From Actinomadura sp. KC06 (GTDB lineage Bacteria > Actinomycetota > Actinomycetes > Streptosporangiales > Streptosporangiaceae): a stretch of DNA of 64,000 nucleotides. The position numbers were made by a program, and so were the translations under genes. Below, piece after piece: positions 39,279 through 48,461 of this stretch; the stretch's first letter is position 1, and the number at the start of each line of letters is the position of its first letter. The DNA lies in contig NZ_SMKT01000001.1 of the NCBI RefSeq assembly GCF_004348735.1, positions 62,001 through 126,000 of the forward strand, written 5' to 3'. The notes under the pieces were generated by a model that saw only the letters and a program-made list of their open reading frames with translations, did not search any database and was not told the DNA's origin.

Positions 39279-40259
39279 TTATCCCCTCTGATCGCCGGAC
39301 GCCTCCCCGCCGATCGGGGGCCTGTCCGCGACCTGCGAGTCCTCCAGCGGAGGGGACGGGAAGGCCGGCTGCCTCACCCGGCCGCGCCAGCCGGTCACGG
39401 GCAGCCCGAACTTCGTCACGAGCCGGTCGGTGAACGGGGTGAGGTGCAGCCGCGCAAGCCGCACCGGCTCGGCGCCCCGCCGCACCTCCACCCGCACGCC
39501 GGGCTGCAGGTCGAGCGTGCGGCGCCCGTCGCACCACAGGACGGCGCGCGGCGTGCCCGGCAACACCTCCACGGCGACCAGCGACCGCGGCGACACCACC
39601 AGCGGGCGCGCGAACAGCGAGTGCGCGCTGATCGGCACGACCAGCATCGCCTCGACCTCCGGCCACACCACCGGGCCGCCGGCGGAGAACGCGTACGCGG
39701 TCGACCCGGTCGGCGTCGCGCACACCACCCCGTCGCAGCCCCAGTTCGACAGCGGGCGCCCGTCGATCTCGGCGACGACCTCCAGCATCCGCTCCCGCTC
39801 GGCCTTCTCGATGCTCGCCTCGTTCAGCGCCCACGTCGTGCCCATGACGGCGCCGTTGAGGCGGGCGGTGACGTCGACGGTCATCCGCTCCTCGACGTCG
39901 TAGCGGCGGGTCACGACCCGGTCGACGGTGGCGGCGAGGTCGTCGCGCTCGGCCTCGGCGAGGAACCCGACGTGGCCGAGGTTGACGCCGAGCAGCGGGG
40001 TCCCGGCGGAGCGGGTCAGGTCGGCGGCGCGCAGCAGCGTCCCGTCCCCGCCGAGGACCATGACGACCTCGGCGTCCTCGGCGGCCGCCGCGCTGCTCGG
40101 CATGACGTCCACGCCCGCGGCGCCGATCGCCGCGGCCTCGCCGTCCAGGACCCGGACGCAGATCCCGGCCTCGCTGAGCCGCTCGATGACCAGCTGCGCG
40201 CTGCGGACCGCCTCCGGCCGCCCGGTGTGCGTCACGACCAGCACCGACCTCTTGCTCAT
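39279..40259 (-). CDS. nadK: NAD kinase
   Basis: 326 aa. GGDGT motif in VVMVLGGDGTLLRAAD, the ALNEASIEK (NE) motif and GDGVVCATPTGSTAYAFSAGGP (here WGCDGVVCATP). Phosphorylates NAD to NADP using ATP or polyphosphate. An acidic/Pro-rich extension of about 30 residues ends the protein. Upstream lies tlyA with a 130-nt spacer containing a short repeat. Confidence 0.95.
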   Translation of the reverse strand: MSKRSVLVVTHTGRPEAVRSAQLVIERLSEAGICVRVLDGEAAAIGAAGVDVMPSSAAAAEDAEVVMVLGGDGTLLRAADLTRSAGTPLLGVNLGHVGFLAEAERDDLAATVDRVVTRRYDVEERMTVDVTARLNGAVMGTTWALNEASIEKAERERMLEVVAEIDGRPLSNWGCDGVVCATPTGSTAYAFSAGGPVVWPEVEAMLVVPISAHSLFARPLVVSPRSLVAVEVLPGTPRAVLWCDGRRTLDLQPGVRVEVRRGAEPVRLARLHLTPFTDRLVTKFGLPVTGWRGRVRQPAFPSPPLEDSQVADRPPIGGEASGDQRG

Positions 40260-40275
40260 GCTCTCGCCCCACTCC

Positions 40276-40310
40276 CCGCCGCGCTCGCGCGTGCCGCCGC
40301 GCTCGCGCGT
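40276..40310. repeat. two 17-bp direct repeats between tlyA and nadK
   Basis: CCGCCGCGCTCGCGCGT occurs at 40276-40292 and 40294-40310, one nt apart. It lies just upstream of the nadK start in an otherwise featureless spacer. Function unknown. Confidence 0.7.
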
Positions 40311-40389
40311 ACAGCCGTCTGGACGAACATCCCTTGGAGGGACGTTCCCGGTTCGGACGCCTCCTGTACGCGCCGCGGCCCGAAGCCGA

Positions 40390-41193
40390 TCATTGCGGGC
40401 CGTCCGCGATGGCCTTGGCGAGGTCGGCCTCGTCCAGCGGCGGGGCCTCCGCGCGCAGCCACAGGAAATACTCCACGTTGCCGGACGGGCCCGGCAGCGG
40501 GCTCGCCGTCACCCCGCGGACGCCGAGGCCGAGCGTCTGCGCGTGCGCGGCCACGCCCCGCACCGCGTCGGCGCGCAGCTCCGGGTCGCGGACGACGCCG
40601 CCCGCGCCGACGCGGTCCTTGCCGACCTCGAACTGCGGCTTCACCATCATCGCGAAGTCGGCTCCGGGCGCCGCGCACGCGCGCACCGGCCCGAGGACGA
40701 GTTTCAGCGAGATGAACGACAGATCGCCGACGACGAGGTCCGGAGGCGTGTCGCCAAGCATGTCCGGACGCAGGTCGCGGATGTTCGTCCGCTCCAGGAC
40801 GGTGACGCGCTCGTCCGTGCGGAGGGACCAGGCGATCTGCCCGTAACCGACGTCCACGGCGTACACGCGCGCGGCTCCGGCCCGGAGCAGGACGTCGGTG
40901 AACCCGCCGGTGGACGCGCCCGCGTCCAGGCAGACGCGGGCTTTGGCGTCCAGGCCCTCGAAAGCCTGGAAGGCGCCGGCGAGCTTGTGGCCGCCGCGCG
41001 AGACGTAGTCGGGGCCTTCGGCGGCGTCCGCCACGACGATCGCGGCGCCGGTCTCCACCTGCGTGGCGGCCTTCTCCGCCGCCCGCCCGCCGACCCGGAC
41101 CCGGCCGTCGCCGATCAGCCGCCCGGCGTGCTCCCGCGACCGCGCCAGGCCGCGCCGGACCAGCTCCGCGTCGAGGCGGCGCCTAGTGCTCAT
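40390..41193 (-). CDS. tlyA: TlyA family rRNA 2'-O-methyltransferase
   Basis: 267 aa. N-terminal S4 RNA-binding domain (RRLDAELVRRGLARSREHAG ... GRVRVGG), then an FtsJ-like methyltransferase: YVSRGGHKLAGAF, SAM loop CLDAGASTGGFTDVLL, VVGDLSFISL, MVKPQFEVG. The K-D-K-E set is present. TlyA methylates 16S/23S rRNA at the subunit interface and affects capreomycin sensitivity in mycobacteria. First gene in the tlyA-nadK-recN-steA-steB order. Confidence 0.94.
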   Translation of the reverse strand: MSTRRRLDAELVRRGLARSREHAGRLIGDGRVRVGGRAAEKAATQVETGAAIVVADAAEGPDYVSRGGHKLAGAFQAFEGLDAKARVCLDAGASTGGFTDVLLRAGAARVYAVDVGYGQIAWSLRTDERVTVLERTNIRDLRPDMLGDTPPDLVVGDLSFISLKLVLGPVRACAAPGADFAMMVKPQFEVGKDRVGAGGVVRDPELRADAVRGVAAHAQTLGLGVRGVTASPLPGPSGNVEYFLWLRAEAPPLDEADLAKAIADGPQ

Positions 41194-41202
41194 CGCCCCG
41201 GC

Positions 41203-41577
41203 TCATGGACGGGGACGGAGCGCGTCGGGAAAGGCGGGCCGCGCGGGCTCCGGCGCCTGGCCGGGCCGCGGCGGGTGGCCGGGCTGCGGCGGCTGGGCCG
41301 GGCGCGGCACGTGCGGCGGCTGCGGCTCGTCCTGGTCGGCGGAGGCGAGGAGTTCCTGCAGCCGCTGGTGGACGTCCTCGTAGACCTCCACGTGCTCGGG
41401 CACGGCCCGCGCGCCGAGCTCGCCGAGGCGCGCGACGGCGGCGTCCACGCGCGGATCGCCGGTCGGGTCGGGCGGCGGGACGGCCGGGAACTCCGGTTCC
41501 TCCGGGGCGGCCCGCGTCTCCGGCGCGCGCTCCGGGGCGGCCGGGGACACCGGCTCCTCAGCGGCCTCGTCGGACAT
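41203..41577 (-). CDS. small Pro/Glu-rich protein, unknown function
   Basis: 124 aa from the ATG at 41577, preceded by GGGAGGT seven nt upstream. Both ends are Pro/Glu/Ala-rich and probably disordered; the middle has a helix, RVDAAVARLGELGARAVPEHVEVYEDVHQRLQELL. Probably the gene often found just ahead of tlyA in actinobacteria, with which it is adjacent (9 nt). No function known to me. Confidence 0.75.
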   Translation of the reverse strand: MSDEAAEEPVSPAAPERAPETRAAPEEPEFPAVPPPDPTGDPRVDAAVARLGELGARAVPEHVEVYEDVHQRLQELLASADQDEPQPPHVPRPAQPPQPGHPPRPGQAPEPARPAFPDALRPRP

Positions 41578-41692
41578 CACGTTTACCTCCCAGTAGACCC
41601 TCCGCGCCCGCGTGCGAGTCGCTTCCGCGTCATCCTGAACGCTACCGTCCCTGAACGACATCGTTGTCGAGGGAACGGGGAACGGCCTGACC

Positions 41693-42034
41693 ATGGCGAA
41701 CGAGGAGGAGTGCCGCGCGGCGCTCGGCCGCATCGCGGCCCGCCTGGCGGAGGTGGACGCCGACCGGCTCGCCGAGCACGTGGTCGAGCGGACGATCAGC
41801 TGCCGCGTCCCGGACCTCGGGCTGGCCTACCGCACCCGGCTCCACGCTGGCGGCCTCGACCCGTTCAAGCTCGACGGCGACCCGAAGGACGCCGAGGTCC
41901 GCCTCACGGTGGACAGCGACGACCTCGTCGCCCTGGCCGCCGAGGAGCTGAACCCCACCAAGGCGTGGGCCGAGGGCAGGCTCAAGATCGAGGCGAGCAT
42001 CTTCGACCTGCTCCGCCTCCGCAAGCTGCTCTGA
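41693..42034 (+). CDS. SCP-2 sterol transfer-like domain protein
   Basis: 113 aa. A single SCP-2-like domain: CRVPDLGLAYRTRLHAGGL, then DAEVRLTVDSDDLVALAAEELNPTKAWAEGRLKIEA. The C-terminal WAEGRLKIEASIFDLLRL pattern is typical. These proteins bind hydrophobic ligands; ligand unknown. It is divergent from the small Pro-rich gene. Confidence 0.83.
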   Translation: MANEEECRAALGRIAARLAEVDADRLAEHVVERTISCRVPDLGLAYRTRLHAGGLDPFKLDGDPKDAEVRLTVDSDDLVALAAEELNPTKAWAEGRLKIEASIFDLLRLRKLL

Positions 42035-42074
42035 TTGCTTTCTCCTCCTACGCGATCAAGCGTGGCTCAGGTCG

Positions 42075-43076
42075 TCACACGCTCAGACGCTCCAAGGCGT
42101 CTGTGAGGGCCTCGGCGGGTGGGGGCGTTTCGGTTTCCCAGGCGGCGGAGGCGAGGGCGCGGAGGCCGTCGTAGGGGTCGCCTGAGCCGTCGATCGTGAA
42201 CGCTTCGCCGTCGCGGCGAGCCGTCCAGGTGCGGCAGTGGTGGCCGCCTCCGTCACGGGCGATCTCCGGGTGCGGGACGAGCAGGCCCGTCAGGTCGGGG
42301 GCCAGGTACGTGGGGCGCCGGTTCGGCGGGGCGGTGAGGGCCTGCACCGGGTCGGTGACGCCGGTGAGCACGAGGAGGCTGTCGGCGCCGCCGTTGCGGG
42401 CGCCCTCGATGTCGGTGTCGAGGCGGTCGCCGACCACGAGCGGGCGGCGGGCGCCGGTGCGCAGGACCGACTCCTGGTGCAGCGGGCGCTCGGGCTTGCC
42501 GGTGACGATCGGCTCGACGCCGGTCGCGGAGCTGATCACGCGGAGCAGGGAGCCGTTGCCGGGATGCGGGGGCCCGTCGCCGCCGGGGATGGTCAGGTCG
42601 CCGTTGGAGCCGACGAACAGCGCGCCCCTGCTGACCGCCTGCGCGCCTTCGGAAAGCAGCCCGTACCCGACGTCCGGGTGGAAGCCCTGGACGACGGCGG
42701 CGGGACGTCCGGCCGCGGTCGACACGGGGCGCAGGCCGTGTGCGTAGAGGGCGTGCCGCAGGCCCATGCCGCCGACCACGAGCACCTCGGACCCGGCGGG
42801 CAGCCGCTCGGCGAGGAGGCGGGCGGCGGCCTGGGCCGAGGTCACCACGTCCTCCGCGGCCGCGGGGACGCCGACGTGGGTGAGGAGTTCGGCGACGGCG
42901 GACGGGGTCCGCGAGGCGTTGTTGGTCACGAACGCCAGCCGCTGCCCCGCCGCGCGGGCCTTGGCGAGCGACTCGGCCGCCGCCGGGACGGCCCTGCGGC
43001 CGATGTAGACGACGCCGTCGAGGTCGAGCAGGGCGACGTCGTAGGCCTCGCACAAGGGCCGGTCGCTGCCTTTCAT
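42075..43076 (-). CDS. HAD-IIA family hydrolase (NagD-like sugar phosphatase)
   Basis: 333 aa. HAD motifs: ALLDLDGVVYIGRRAVP (I), VTNNASRTPSAVAELL (II), VTGKPERPLH (III Lys) and VVGDRLDTDIEGARNGG (IV). The C2-type cap lies between II and III. NagD-like enzymes dephosphorylate small phosphoester metabolites such as p-nitrophenyl phosphate in vitro or glycerol phosphates. Follows the TPR gene by 21 nt (same operon). Confidence 0.92.
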   Translation of the reverse strand: MKGSDRPLCEAYDVALLDLDGVVYIGRRAVPAAAESLAKARAAGQRLAFVTNNASRTPSAVAELLTHVGVPAAAEDVVTSAQAAARLLAERLPAGSEVLVVGGMGLRHALYAHGLRPVSTAAGRPAAVVQGFHPDVGYGLLSEGAQAVSRGALFVGSNGDLTIPGGDGPPHPGNGSLLRVISSATGVEPIVTGKPERPLHQESVLRTGARRPLVVGDRLDTDIEGARNGGADSLLVLTGVTDPVQALTAPPNRRPTYLAPDLTGLLVPHPEIARDGGGHHCRTWTARRDGEAFTIDGSGDPYDGLRALASAAWETETPPPAEALTDALERLSV

Positions 43077-43097
43077 GAAGCTCCTTTTCCGCGCCGG

Positions 43098-43541
43098 TCA
43101 GCGCCGGAATTTGAGGGTGGCCCTGGCGTGGCGGAGCGCCTTCGCGTAATCGGGGTTGTCGGGGCGCATCGCGGCGGCGAGCGCGAGATGCTCCACCGCG
43201 CCCTCGAAGTCGCCGATCCGGCTGAGGGACAGCCCGAGCCCGAACCGGGCGTAGTCCTCGGCGGGCTCCTCCTCGACGATCCCCCGGAAGCTCTCCGCCG
43301 CCGCGTCGAACTGCCGCACCCCGAACTGGGCGCGGGCGAGCGCCTCCCGGATGCTGTGCGAGCGGGGCTCGGCGTCCGCGGCCCTGGTCAGCAGCTGCAG
43401 CGCCGCTCCCGCGCTGCCCGACCGGAGCAGTTCCAGCCCCCGCGTGTACCACTCGTAGACCCCGCCGGCGGGCGGGTCGGCATGCTCGCCGAGGTCGTCC
43501 CGCGGGGAATCCTCCGGCCTTTCCCGCCCTTGATGATTCAT
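43098..43541 (-). CDS. TPR domain protein
   Basis: 147 aa, ATG at 43541 after GGGAGGT. Three to four tetratricopeptide units are seen (YEWYTRGLELLRSGSAGAAL; EALARAQFGVRQFDAAAESF; ARFGLGLSLSRIGDFEGAVEHL). Conserved as the gene before the HAD hydrolase in many actinobacteria; function unknown. Divergent from DUF1015. Confidence 0.85.
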   Translation of the reverse strand: MNHQGRERPEDSPRDDLGEHADPPAGGVYEWYTRGLELLRSGSAGAALQLLTRAADAEPRSHSIREALARAQFGVRQFDAAAESFRGIVEEEPAEDYARFGLGLSLSRIGDFEGAVEHLALAAAMRPDNPDYAKALRHARATLKFRR

Positions 43542-43604
43542 GTGGACCTCCCCTCGGAATTCGACCGTACCCGCCAAGCCTCCGGGCGCCCTCCGACCAT
43601 TAGC

Positions 43605-44951
43605 ATGCCCAGGATGGACGACGACCTCTCCTCCGGATTCGACCTCGACGGGCTCTCCCCGGAGGAGTTCAGCGCCCGCGTCTTCGGGACGTCCGGGCCG
43701 CGGACGGGCGGCGGCCTGGAGCTGGCGCCGTTCCGCGGCGTCCGCTTCGTCCCCGAGGTCGCCGGCGACCTGGCGTCGGTGACCATGCCGCCGTACGACC
43801 TGATCGACCAGGCGGCGGCGACGCGGCTGCTGGCGGGCGGCGGGCACAACATCGTCCGGCTGAACCTGCCGCACACGGCCGGGGAGAGCTACGACGCGGC
43901 GGGACGGCGGCTGCGCCGGTGGCTGGACGAGGGCGCGCTCACCATCGACGCCGACCCGGCCCTGTACGTCTACGAGGCGGCCGACGGCGGGACGGTCCTG
44001 CAGCGCGGCCTGATCGGCGCGCTCGGGCTGCGCGCGGAGTCGGACGGGGTCGTCCTGCCGCACGAGAACGTGTTCCCGGGGCCCGTCCGCGACCGGCTCG
44101 CGCTGATGACCGCCGCGAACGCCAACCTGGAGCCGATCTTCCTGGTGTACGAGGGCGGCGGCGACGCGGCGCGGATCGTGGACGGCGCGACCGCCGGGAC
44201 GCCGCTGATGGAGTTCGTCGCGGACGACGGGCTCACCCATCGGCTGTGGCGCATCGACGACCCCGCCCAGCACGAGCGCGTCGCCGCCGATCTGCGCGGC
44301 AAGCGGGCGCTCATCGCCGACGGCCACCACAGGTACGCCACCTACCGCGCCCTGCAGGCCCGCCGCCACTCCGCGGGCGACGGACACGGCCCCTGGGACG
44401 CGGGCCTGGCCATGCTCGTCGACTCCACGCGCTATCCGCCGAATCTGGACGCGATCCACCGCGTCCTGCCGGGCCTCCGTCCCGACCGGGCCGTGGAACG
44501 CGCACGCAAGGTCTTCCGCGTCACCGGCTTCCAGGACGAGACCGCCGCTCTGGAGGCGCTGGCCGCGGCGCCGCGTCCCGCGTTCCTGCTCGGCGGCGGC
44601 GACGGCGTGCACCTGCTCACCGAGCCCGACCCCGACGCGCTGAGGCGCTCCATGCCGTCCCAGCACTCGCCGCGCTGGCGCGGGCTCGACACGGCCGTTC
44701 TCGACCATCTCCTCATCGGGAACGTGTGGAACGTCCCGGAGAACGAGGACGCCATCGACATCGTGCACCACGACGCGCCCGCCGCCATCGCCCGCGCGCG
44801 GCGCACCGGCGGGACTGCCGTCATCCTGAACCCGCTCAAGGTCGAGGACGTCCTGGCCGTCGCGGGCGAGGGCGAGCGGGTGCCGCGCAAGTCCACCTCG
44901 TTCGGCCCCAAGCCGCGCACCGGCCTCGTCCTGCGCCTCCTCGAACCGTGA
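43605..44951 (+). CDS. DUF1015 family protein
   Basis: 448 aa (an in-frame ATG at 43614 is an alternative; no ribosome site clearly decides). Family motifs: LAPFRGVRFVPEVAGDLASV with MPPYDLID, ADGHHRYATYRAL, and the closing KPRTGLVLRLLE. DUF1015 proteins are widespread and ParB-fold related; some archaeal relatives act as free-serine kinases, but no function can be given here. Followed by an MBL gene. Confidence 0.85.
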   Translation: MPRMDDDLSSGFDLDGLSPEEFSARVFGTSGPRTGGGLELAPFRGVRFVPEVAGDLASVTMPPYDLIDQAAATRLLAGGGHNIVRLNLPHTAGESYDAAGRRLRRWLDEGALTIDADPALYVYEAADGGTVLQRGLIGALGLRAESDGVVLPHENVFPGPVRDRLALMTAANANLEPIFLVYEGGGDAARIVDGATAGTPLMEFVADDGLTHRLWRIDDPAQHERVAADLRGKRALIADGHHRYATYRALQARRHSAGDGHGPWDAGLAMLVDSTRYPPNLDAIHRVLPGLRPDRAVERARKVFRVTGFQDETAALEALAAAPRPAFLLGGGDGVHLLTEPDPDALRRSMPSQHSPRWRGLDTAVLDHLLIGNVWNVPENEDAIDIVHHDAPAAIARARRTGGTAVILNPLKVEDVLAVAGEGERVPRKSTSFGPKPRTGLVLRLLEP

Positions 44952-44995
44952 CCGGCAGGTGGCCCGCCGGGCCGGACGGAGGCGATCATCGGACG

Positions 44996-45934
44996 ATGGA
45001 CACCACGACCACGATCACGCCGCTCGGCGGGGACGTCTACGAGATCGACACGAGGATGGCCGGCTACACCGGGATCACCGCCGGCTACCTGATCCTGTCC
45101 GACCGGCCGTGCCTGGTGGAGCCCGGCACGTCCGGTTCCGCGCCCGTCGTGCGGCAGGCGCTTCGGGAATTGGGCGTCGGGCCTGACGATCTGGCGTCCG
45201 TCGTGGTGACGCACATCCACCTCGACCACGCGGGCGGCGTCGGGGACATCGCGCGCATGTACCCGCGGGCGGAGGTCGTCGTCCACGAGAAGGGCGCCCG
45301 GCACCTGGTGGACCCGGAGCGGCTCATGCGCAGCGCCCGGATGGTGTACGGCGACAGCCTCGACACGCTGTTCGGCGAGCTGAAGCCGACGGACGCGGCG
45401 CGGATCCGGGCCGTCGAGGACACCGGCGCCGTCGACCTCGGCGGCGGGCGGCGGCTGGAGTCGCACTACTCCCCCGGCCACGCCAAGCACCACGTCGGCC
45501 TGATGGACTCGCAGACCGGCGACCTGTACGTCGGCGACGCCGCCGGCATCTACATCCCCGAGACCGCGGACGTGCGGCCCGCGACGCCGCCGCCGGACTT
45601 CGACCTCGACACCGCGCTGAAGTCGCTCGGCCGGTTCCAGTCGCTGGGCCCGCAGCGGCTGCTGTTCGCGCACTACGGGCCGGTGACGGACGTCGGCGGG
45701 ACGCTGGAGCGGTCGGCGGAGGAGCTGCGGATCTGGGTCGACACCGTCCGGGACGCCAGGGACCGGGGCCTCGACCTCGACCACGCGGTCGCGATGGTCG
45801 TCGACCGCACGAAGGACCGCTACGCCATCACGGCCGACGACGCCGACCCGGAACTGGCCGCCAAGTACGAGGTGCTCAACAGCGCCGAGAGCAACGTCGC
45901 GGGCATCATGCACGCCCTGAACAGGCACGCCTGA
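44996..45934 (+). CDS. MBL-fold metallo-hydrolase
   Basis: 312 aa from ATG 44996, GGAGG upstream. Metal ligands: VVTHIHLDHAGGVGD (HxHxDH), SHYSPGHAKHHVGL, LYVGDAAGIYIPE and LLFAHYGPV. A long C-terminal helical segment follows. The broad MBL class includes lactonases and flavoprotein partners; no redox domain is attached. Substrate not predictable. Confidence 0.88.
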   Translation: MDTTTTITPLGGDVYEIDTRMAGYTGITAGYLILSDRPCLVEPGTSGSAPVVRQALRELGVGPDDLASVVVTHIHLDHAGGVGDIARMYPRAEVVVHEKGARHLVDPERLMRSARMVYGDSLDTLFGELKPTDAARIRAVEDTGAVDLGGGRRLESHYSPGHAKHHVGLMDSQTGDLYVGDAAGIYIPETADVRPATPPPDFDLDTALKSLGRFQSLGPQRLLFAHYGPVTDVGGTLERSAEELRIWVDTVRDARDRGLDLDHAVAMVVDRTKDRYAITADDADPELAAKYEVLNSAESNVAGIMHALNRHA

Positions 45935-45941
45935 CGGCGCG

Positions 45942-47744
45942 TCACTCCTGCCGCGGAGGGGGCTCCTCGCCGTCCGGTCTCGGCTCCAGGAACAGCGCGG
46001 GCGCCTCCGGGGCCTCCTCGTCCGGGGTCTCGACGGTCTCGGGCTCGGGCGGCCTGAACACGAAGTCGACCGGCGACACGTCCTCGGCCTCTTCGGTCAC
46101 GGCCTCGTCGGCAACGGCCTCTTCGGTTACGGCTCCTTCGGCGTCGGGCTCGGCGGATTCGGGCTCGTCGGTGTCGACGATGTGAAGGCCGTCGAGTTCG
46201 GCGTAGCGCTCGGCGGCGTCGGTCTCGCCGTCCCGGTCGGCCGCGGCGGCGCGCGCGAACCAGTCGGCCGCCTCGCCTTCGCGTCCGGCCTCCGCCAGCG
46301 CGTCCGCGTAGGCGTAGAACAGCCGGACGGACCACGGCCGGAGCCGGCGGTCGCGGAGTTCGGGGATCTGCAGCGTCACGACGGCCGCGTCGTGCTGCCC
46401 GAGGTCGCGGCGGACGCCCGACTCCACGATGCGCAGCTCGATGCGTCCCATCGGGTCGAGCTTCTTCGCCTCCGGCGACTTGATCAGGTCCAGGGCGCGT
46501 TCGGGACGGCCGAGGCCGCGCTCGCAGTCGGCCATCAGCGGCAGGTACGCGTCGTCGCCCGTGCTCAGCCGCCGCGCGGCCCGCAGCTCCGCGAGCGCCT
46601 CCGCCCATTCGCCCGCGTGGTAGGCCGCGATGCCCGCCGCCTCCCGGACGACCCCGACCCGCGAGGCGAGCCGCCGCGCGGCCCGCGCGTGCTTGTAGGC
46701 GCGCTCGGGCTCGTCCTCGGCGAGCCTTCCGGCCATCACCAGGTGGCGGGCGACCTTCGTGGCCAGGTCCTTCGGCAGGGTGCGCAGCTCGGTGCGGGCG
46801 TCGGCGTCCAGTTCCTCGCCGGTGACGTCGTCCGGCAGGAGCGGGTCGTCGTGCTTCGGCGCGGGACGTTCACGCTCGTCGGAGCGCGTCCGCCGGTCGT
46901 CGCGCCGGTCGCGGGGCGGGCCGGAGGGGCGTCCGCCGCCGCGGTGGTCGCGGTCTCCGGGACGCCCGTCGCGCTTGCCGTCGAACCGGCGTCCGCCGCC
47001 GCCGCTGCCGGGACGCCGTTCGTCCCGGCCTCCGCGCTCGTCACGGTCTTGGAAGCGGCGTCCCTGGGGGCGTCCCTCGTACCGGCGCTCGCCCTGGCCG
47101 CCGCCCGTCCTGGGCCCGCTCGGACGCCCTTCGCGACGCGGGCCGCCGCCGGGACGCTGACCGCCGCCCGCACGCTGACCGCCTCCGGCCGTCCACCGGC
47201 CCTGGCCCTGTCCTTGGCCCTGGCCGGTGCGAGGGCCTCGGGGCCCGGCAGGACGTCCTTCGCGCCGTTCACCGCGCGGACCGCCGGGACGGCTCTCACG
47301 ACGGTCGTCGGAGCGTCCTCCACGCGAATCGCCGCGCCGGTCGTCGGAGCGTTTGAACGGACGGCCGGGCGCGCGGTCGTCGCGATTGCCGCGCGCCTCC
47401 CGGTCCTTCCGGTCCTTCCAGCCGCCGGCGGCCGGACGTCCGCGATCGCCCTTCGGCCCGCCGGCACGGAAGCCGCCCGCCTTCGGCCCACCCGATTTCG
47501 GGGCGCCCGCCCTAGGGCCGCCGCCCTTCGGTCCACCGGCACGGGGCCCGCCTGAGCGGGGTGCGCCCGAGCGTGGCCCGCCTGAGCGGGGTGCGCCTCC
47601 CCGAGGACCGCCGCCTTTGCCTGAGCCGGAGCCGCCGGGCCCGCCACGGGCGTCGCCCCCACGACGGTAAGGCGGTTTCCGCCCCCCGTTATCGCCCCGC
47701 CGCTCACGGTCTTCACCGCCGCGGGCGTCGTCTTCCGCGCTCAT
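45942..47744 (-). CDS. Arg/Gly-rich low-complexity protein with C-terminal TPR-like domain
   Basis: 600 aa from the ATG at 47744. Residues about 1-310 are extremely rich in Gly, Arg, Pro and Ser: repeats such as SGGPRSGAPRSGGPRAGGPK and GRPSGPRTGGGQGERR, with RGG/RG units and QGQGQGQG. Residues 320-520 form helical repeats (ELDADARTELRTLPKDLATK; RAYKHARAARRLASR; AAYHAGEWAEALAELRAARR) like TPR; the C-terminus is acidic (EEAVADEAVTEEAEDVSPVD). RG-rich regions bind RNA and can phase-separate; the role is not known. GC-rich repeats make real ORF shadowing likely, but only this frame has sensible domains. Confidence 0.82.
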   Translation of the reverse strand: MSAEDDARGGEDRERRGDNGGRKPPYRRGGDARGGPGGSGSGKGGGPRGGAPRSGGPRSGAPRSGGPRAGGPKGGGPRAGAPKSGGPKAGGFRAGGPKGDRGRPAAGGWKDRKDREARGNRDDRAPGRPFKRSDDRRGDSRGGRSDDRRESRPGGPRGERREGRPAGPRGPRTGQGQGQGQGRWTAGGGQRAGGGQRPGGGPRREGRPSGPRTGGGQGERRYEGRPQGRRFQDRDERGGRDERRPGSGGGGRRFDGKRDGRPGDRDHRGGGRPSGPPRDRRDDRRTRSDERERPAPKHDDPLLPDDVTGEELDADARTELRTLPKDLATKVARHLVMAGRLAEDEPERAYKHARAARRLASRVGVVREAAGIAAYHAGEWAEALAELRAARRLSTGDDAYLPLMADCERGLGRPERALDLIKSPEAKKLDPMGRIELRIVESGVRRDLGQHDAAVVTLQIPELRDRRLRPWSVRLFYAYADALAEAGREGEAADWFARAAAADRDGETDAAERYAELDGLHIVDTDEPESAEPDAEGAVTEEAVADEAVTEEAEDVSPVDFVFRPPEPETVETPDEEAPEAPALFLEPRPDGEEPPPRQE

Positions 47745-48109
47745 CACGTCCGTCACTGTTCTCGAAGATGGTTCGTGGACCCTGCAACCCCTGCAGCCTA
47801 CTTCGCGGCCCCACGACATGCGTCGACGGCCGACCGAAAAACGGCGCGACCCGTCGTTCCAGCGATTTGCAAAAGGGTGAGAAAAATCATGCGCGGAAGG
47901 CTTCCGCCGCGATGCTTTCAGCGGCCATTCCCGCCGAATGCAGCCGACCGGCCATACCATCAGATCCGGCCCGATTGTCAAAACCGGGGATTTCCCTGCC
48001 ACGGCGACGTGATCGGACGCGGCCGGTCAAGCTACGCTCTCCCGGCGGCCACGTCAAATCGATGTCCGGCCCGGCCCGCCCGGACGGATTCCTGCGGCTC
48101 GAAGGGAAC
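47745..48109. other. 365-nt non-coding spacer, no gene seen
   Basis: Between the RG-rich gene and the dispanin gene. Less GC-rich than its surroundings in places (e.g. around 47865-47895), with short AT runs such as GAAAAATCAT. No gene with sensible domain content or a ribosome site was found. Confidence 0.55.
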
Positions 48110-48145
48110 TTGACGTGCGCGGCGACCATCTACCTACTTGGATCT
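48110..48145 (+). promoter_or_regulatory. candidate promoter for the dispanin-like gene
   Basis: TTGACG at 48110-48115 resembles a -35 box, with CTACTT about 18 nt downstream as a possible -10 element (an overlapping TACCTA at 15 nt is closer to consensus but shorter-spaced). The gene starts at 48174. Confidence 0.35.
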
Positions 48146-48173
48146 CAACCAGCCCACGCACGGAGGTACCCCG

Positions 48174-48458
48174 ATGTCCTACCCACCGCCGCCGCCCGCC
48201 GGCCCCCAGTACGGCGCCGGCAGCCCGCCCCCGAACTACCTGATCTGGTCGATCCTGACGACGATCCTGTGCTGCCTTCCCGCCGGGGTCGTGTCGATCG
48301 TCTTCGCCGCGCAGGTCAACTCCAAGTGGGCGGCCGGAGACCAGGCGGGCGCGTACAAGGCGTCCAACAACGCCAAGACGTGGGCGATCGTGTCCGCGGT
48401 CGTGGGCCTGATCGTCGGCGTCCTGTCCTTCATCTACACCCTGTCGAGCGGCAGCTGA
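48174..48458 (+). CDS. CD225/dispanin family membrane protein
   Basis: 94 aa, ATG at 48174 with GGAGG five-plus nt upstream (a longer frame from 48138 is unlikely). Pro/Tyr-rich N-terminus (SYPPPPPAGPQYG), then two membrane helices: YLIWSILTTILCCLPAGVVS and AIVSAVVGLIVGVLSFIY, with the FAAQVNSKWAAGDQAGAYKAS loop typical of CD225 proteins. Bacterial members have unknown function. The DUF2752 gene follows by 3 nt. Confidence 0.85.
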   Translation: MSYPPPPPAGPQYGAGSPPPNYLIWSILTTILCCLPAGVVSIVFAAQVNSKWAAGDQAGAYKASNNAKTWAIVSAVVGLIVGVLSFIYTLSSGS

Positions 48459-48461
48459 TCG

